This document shows positions 6,252 through 6,453 of a DNA stretch of 6,453 nucleotides, piece after piece (position 1 is the stretch's first letter; each line of letters opens with the position of its first letter). The notes under the pieces were generated by a model. It made no database searches. It worked only from the letters and a program-made list of their open reading frames with translations, and was not told where the DNA came from. The stretch is from an uncultured Rivibacter sp. (lineage in GTDB: Bacteria; Pseudomonadota; Gammaproteobacteria; Burkholderiales; Burkholderiaceae): contig CAMLLU010000136.1 of assembly GCA_946480925.1 (NCBI GenBank), positions 1 through 6,453 on the forward strand, in the 5' to 3' direction. A program made the position numbers and the translations under genes.

Positions 6252-6453
6252 TCAATGTCGCTGAACTCGGAGGCTCCCTTTGGGAGGCCACCGTGGCTCA
6301 ATTGGTCCTTTGTGCAGAGCCTACAAGGAGCGACACGCACACCCTGACCAAGCGACGACCGGCTCCTTGCGCCAAATGGACGACTAACAAAGCGAAACAA
6401 ATCCGACTCCGGTTGAGGGCCGGTTTGCGCCCCTTTGCCGCTCACTTGGCCCC

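Noticed and set aside
6293..6306. GTGGCTCAATTGGT, similar to a tRNA D-arm
   Set aside because: No acceptor, anticodon or T-arm (GTTCRA) follows at the right distances, so no tRNA can be folded.
6255..6347. 30-codon ATG frame on the plus strand, divergent from the small Cys gene
   Set aside because: It is very short, lacks a ribosome binding site and resembles nothing I know; its ATG lies 3 bp from the opposite gene's start.
6206..6445. 79-codon GTG-start frame on the minus strand
   Set aside because: It overlaps the small four-Cys gene by 46 bp, has no Shine-Dalgarno site or domain, and has weaker coding character than the 5979-6251 frame.

Overview
The window is GC-rich DNA with dense genes, clear purine-rich Shine-Dalgarno sites and C/G-ending codons. 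The protein types (a secreted DUF4124 protein, HAF-repeat protein, ECF sigma factor with a membrane partner, and a 'LSKGM'-type ABC ATPase) fit a Betaproteobacterium of the order Burkholderiales. That placement is inferred from family resemblance; no rRNA or other phylogenetic marker is present. There is no rRNA, tRNA, CRISPR array, transposase or integrase, and the region looks like ordinary chromosome.

Layout from left to right. (1) 1-1220, minus strand: a secreted protein made almost entirely of HAF-type repeats, whose 3' end lies beyond the left edge. (2) 1391-1867, plus: a secreted DUF4124 protein with a four-cysteine C-terminal module, divergent from the first gene. The 170 bp between them hold a 6-bp inverted repeat. 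(3) 2023-3194, plus: a two-gene operon with an ATGA overlap, encoding an ECF-type sigma factor and a four-helix membrane protein that is probably its regulator. (4) 3211-4002, minus: a secreted protein built from two tandem copies of one domain resembling surface-adhesin protein E, convergent on the sigma operon. (5) 4245-5868, plus: an ABC exporter pair, ATPase then six-helix permease. The ATPase reading frame is broken by one extra T inside its D-loop. (6) 5979-6251, minus: a small four-cysteine protein with a zinc-ribbon look. The last 202 bp hold no gene I can support.

How the parts may work together. The sigma factor and membrane protein form a probable cell-envelope signalling unit, and the ATPase and permease form one transporter. 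Three separate genes encode exported proteins. Nothing in the sequence shows that the sigma factor controls its neighbours. I found no strong evidence of a new system. The points most worth checking are the ABC frameshift, the sigma/membrane-protein pair, the duplicated secreted domain and the small four-cysteine protein.
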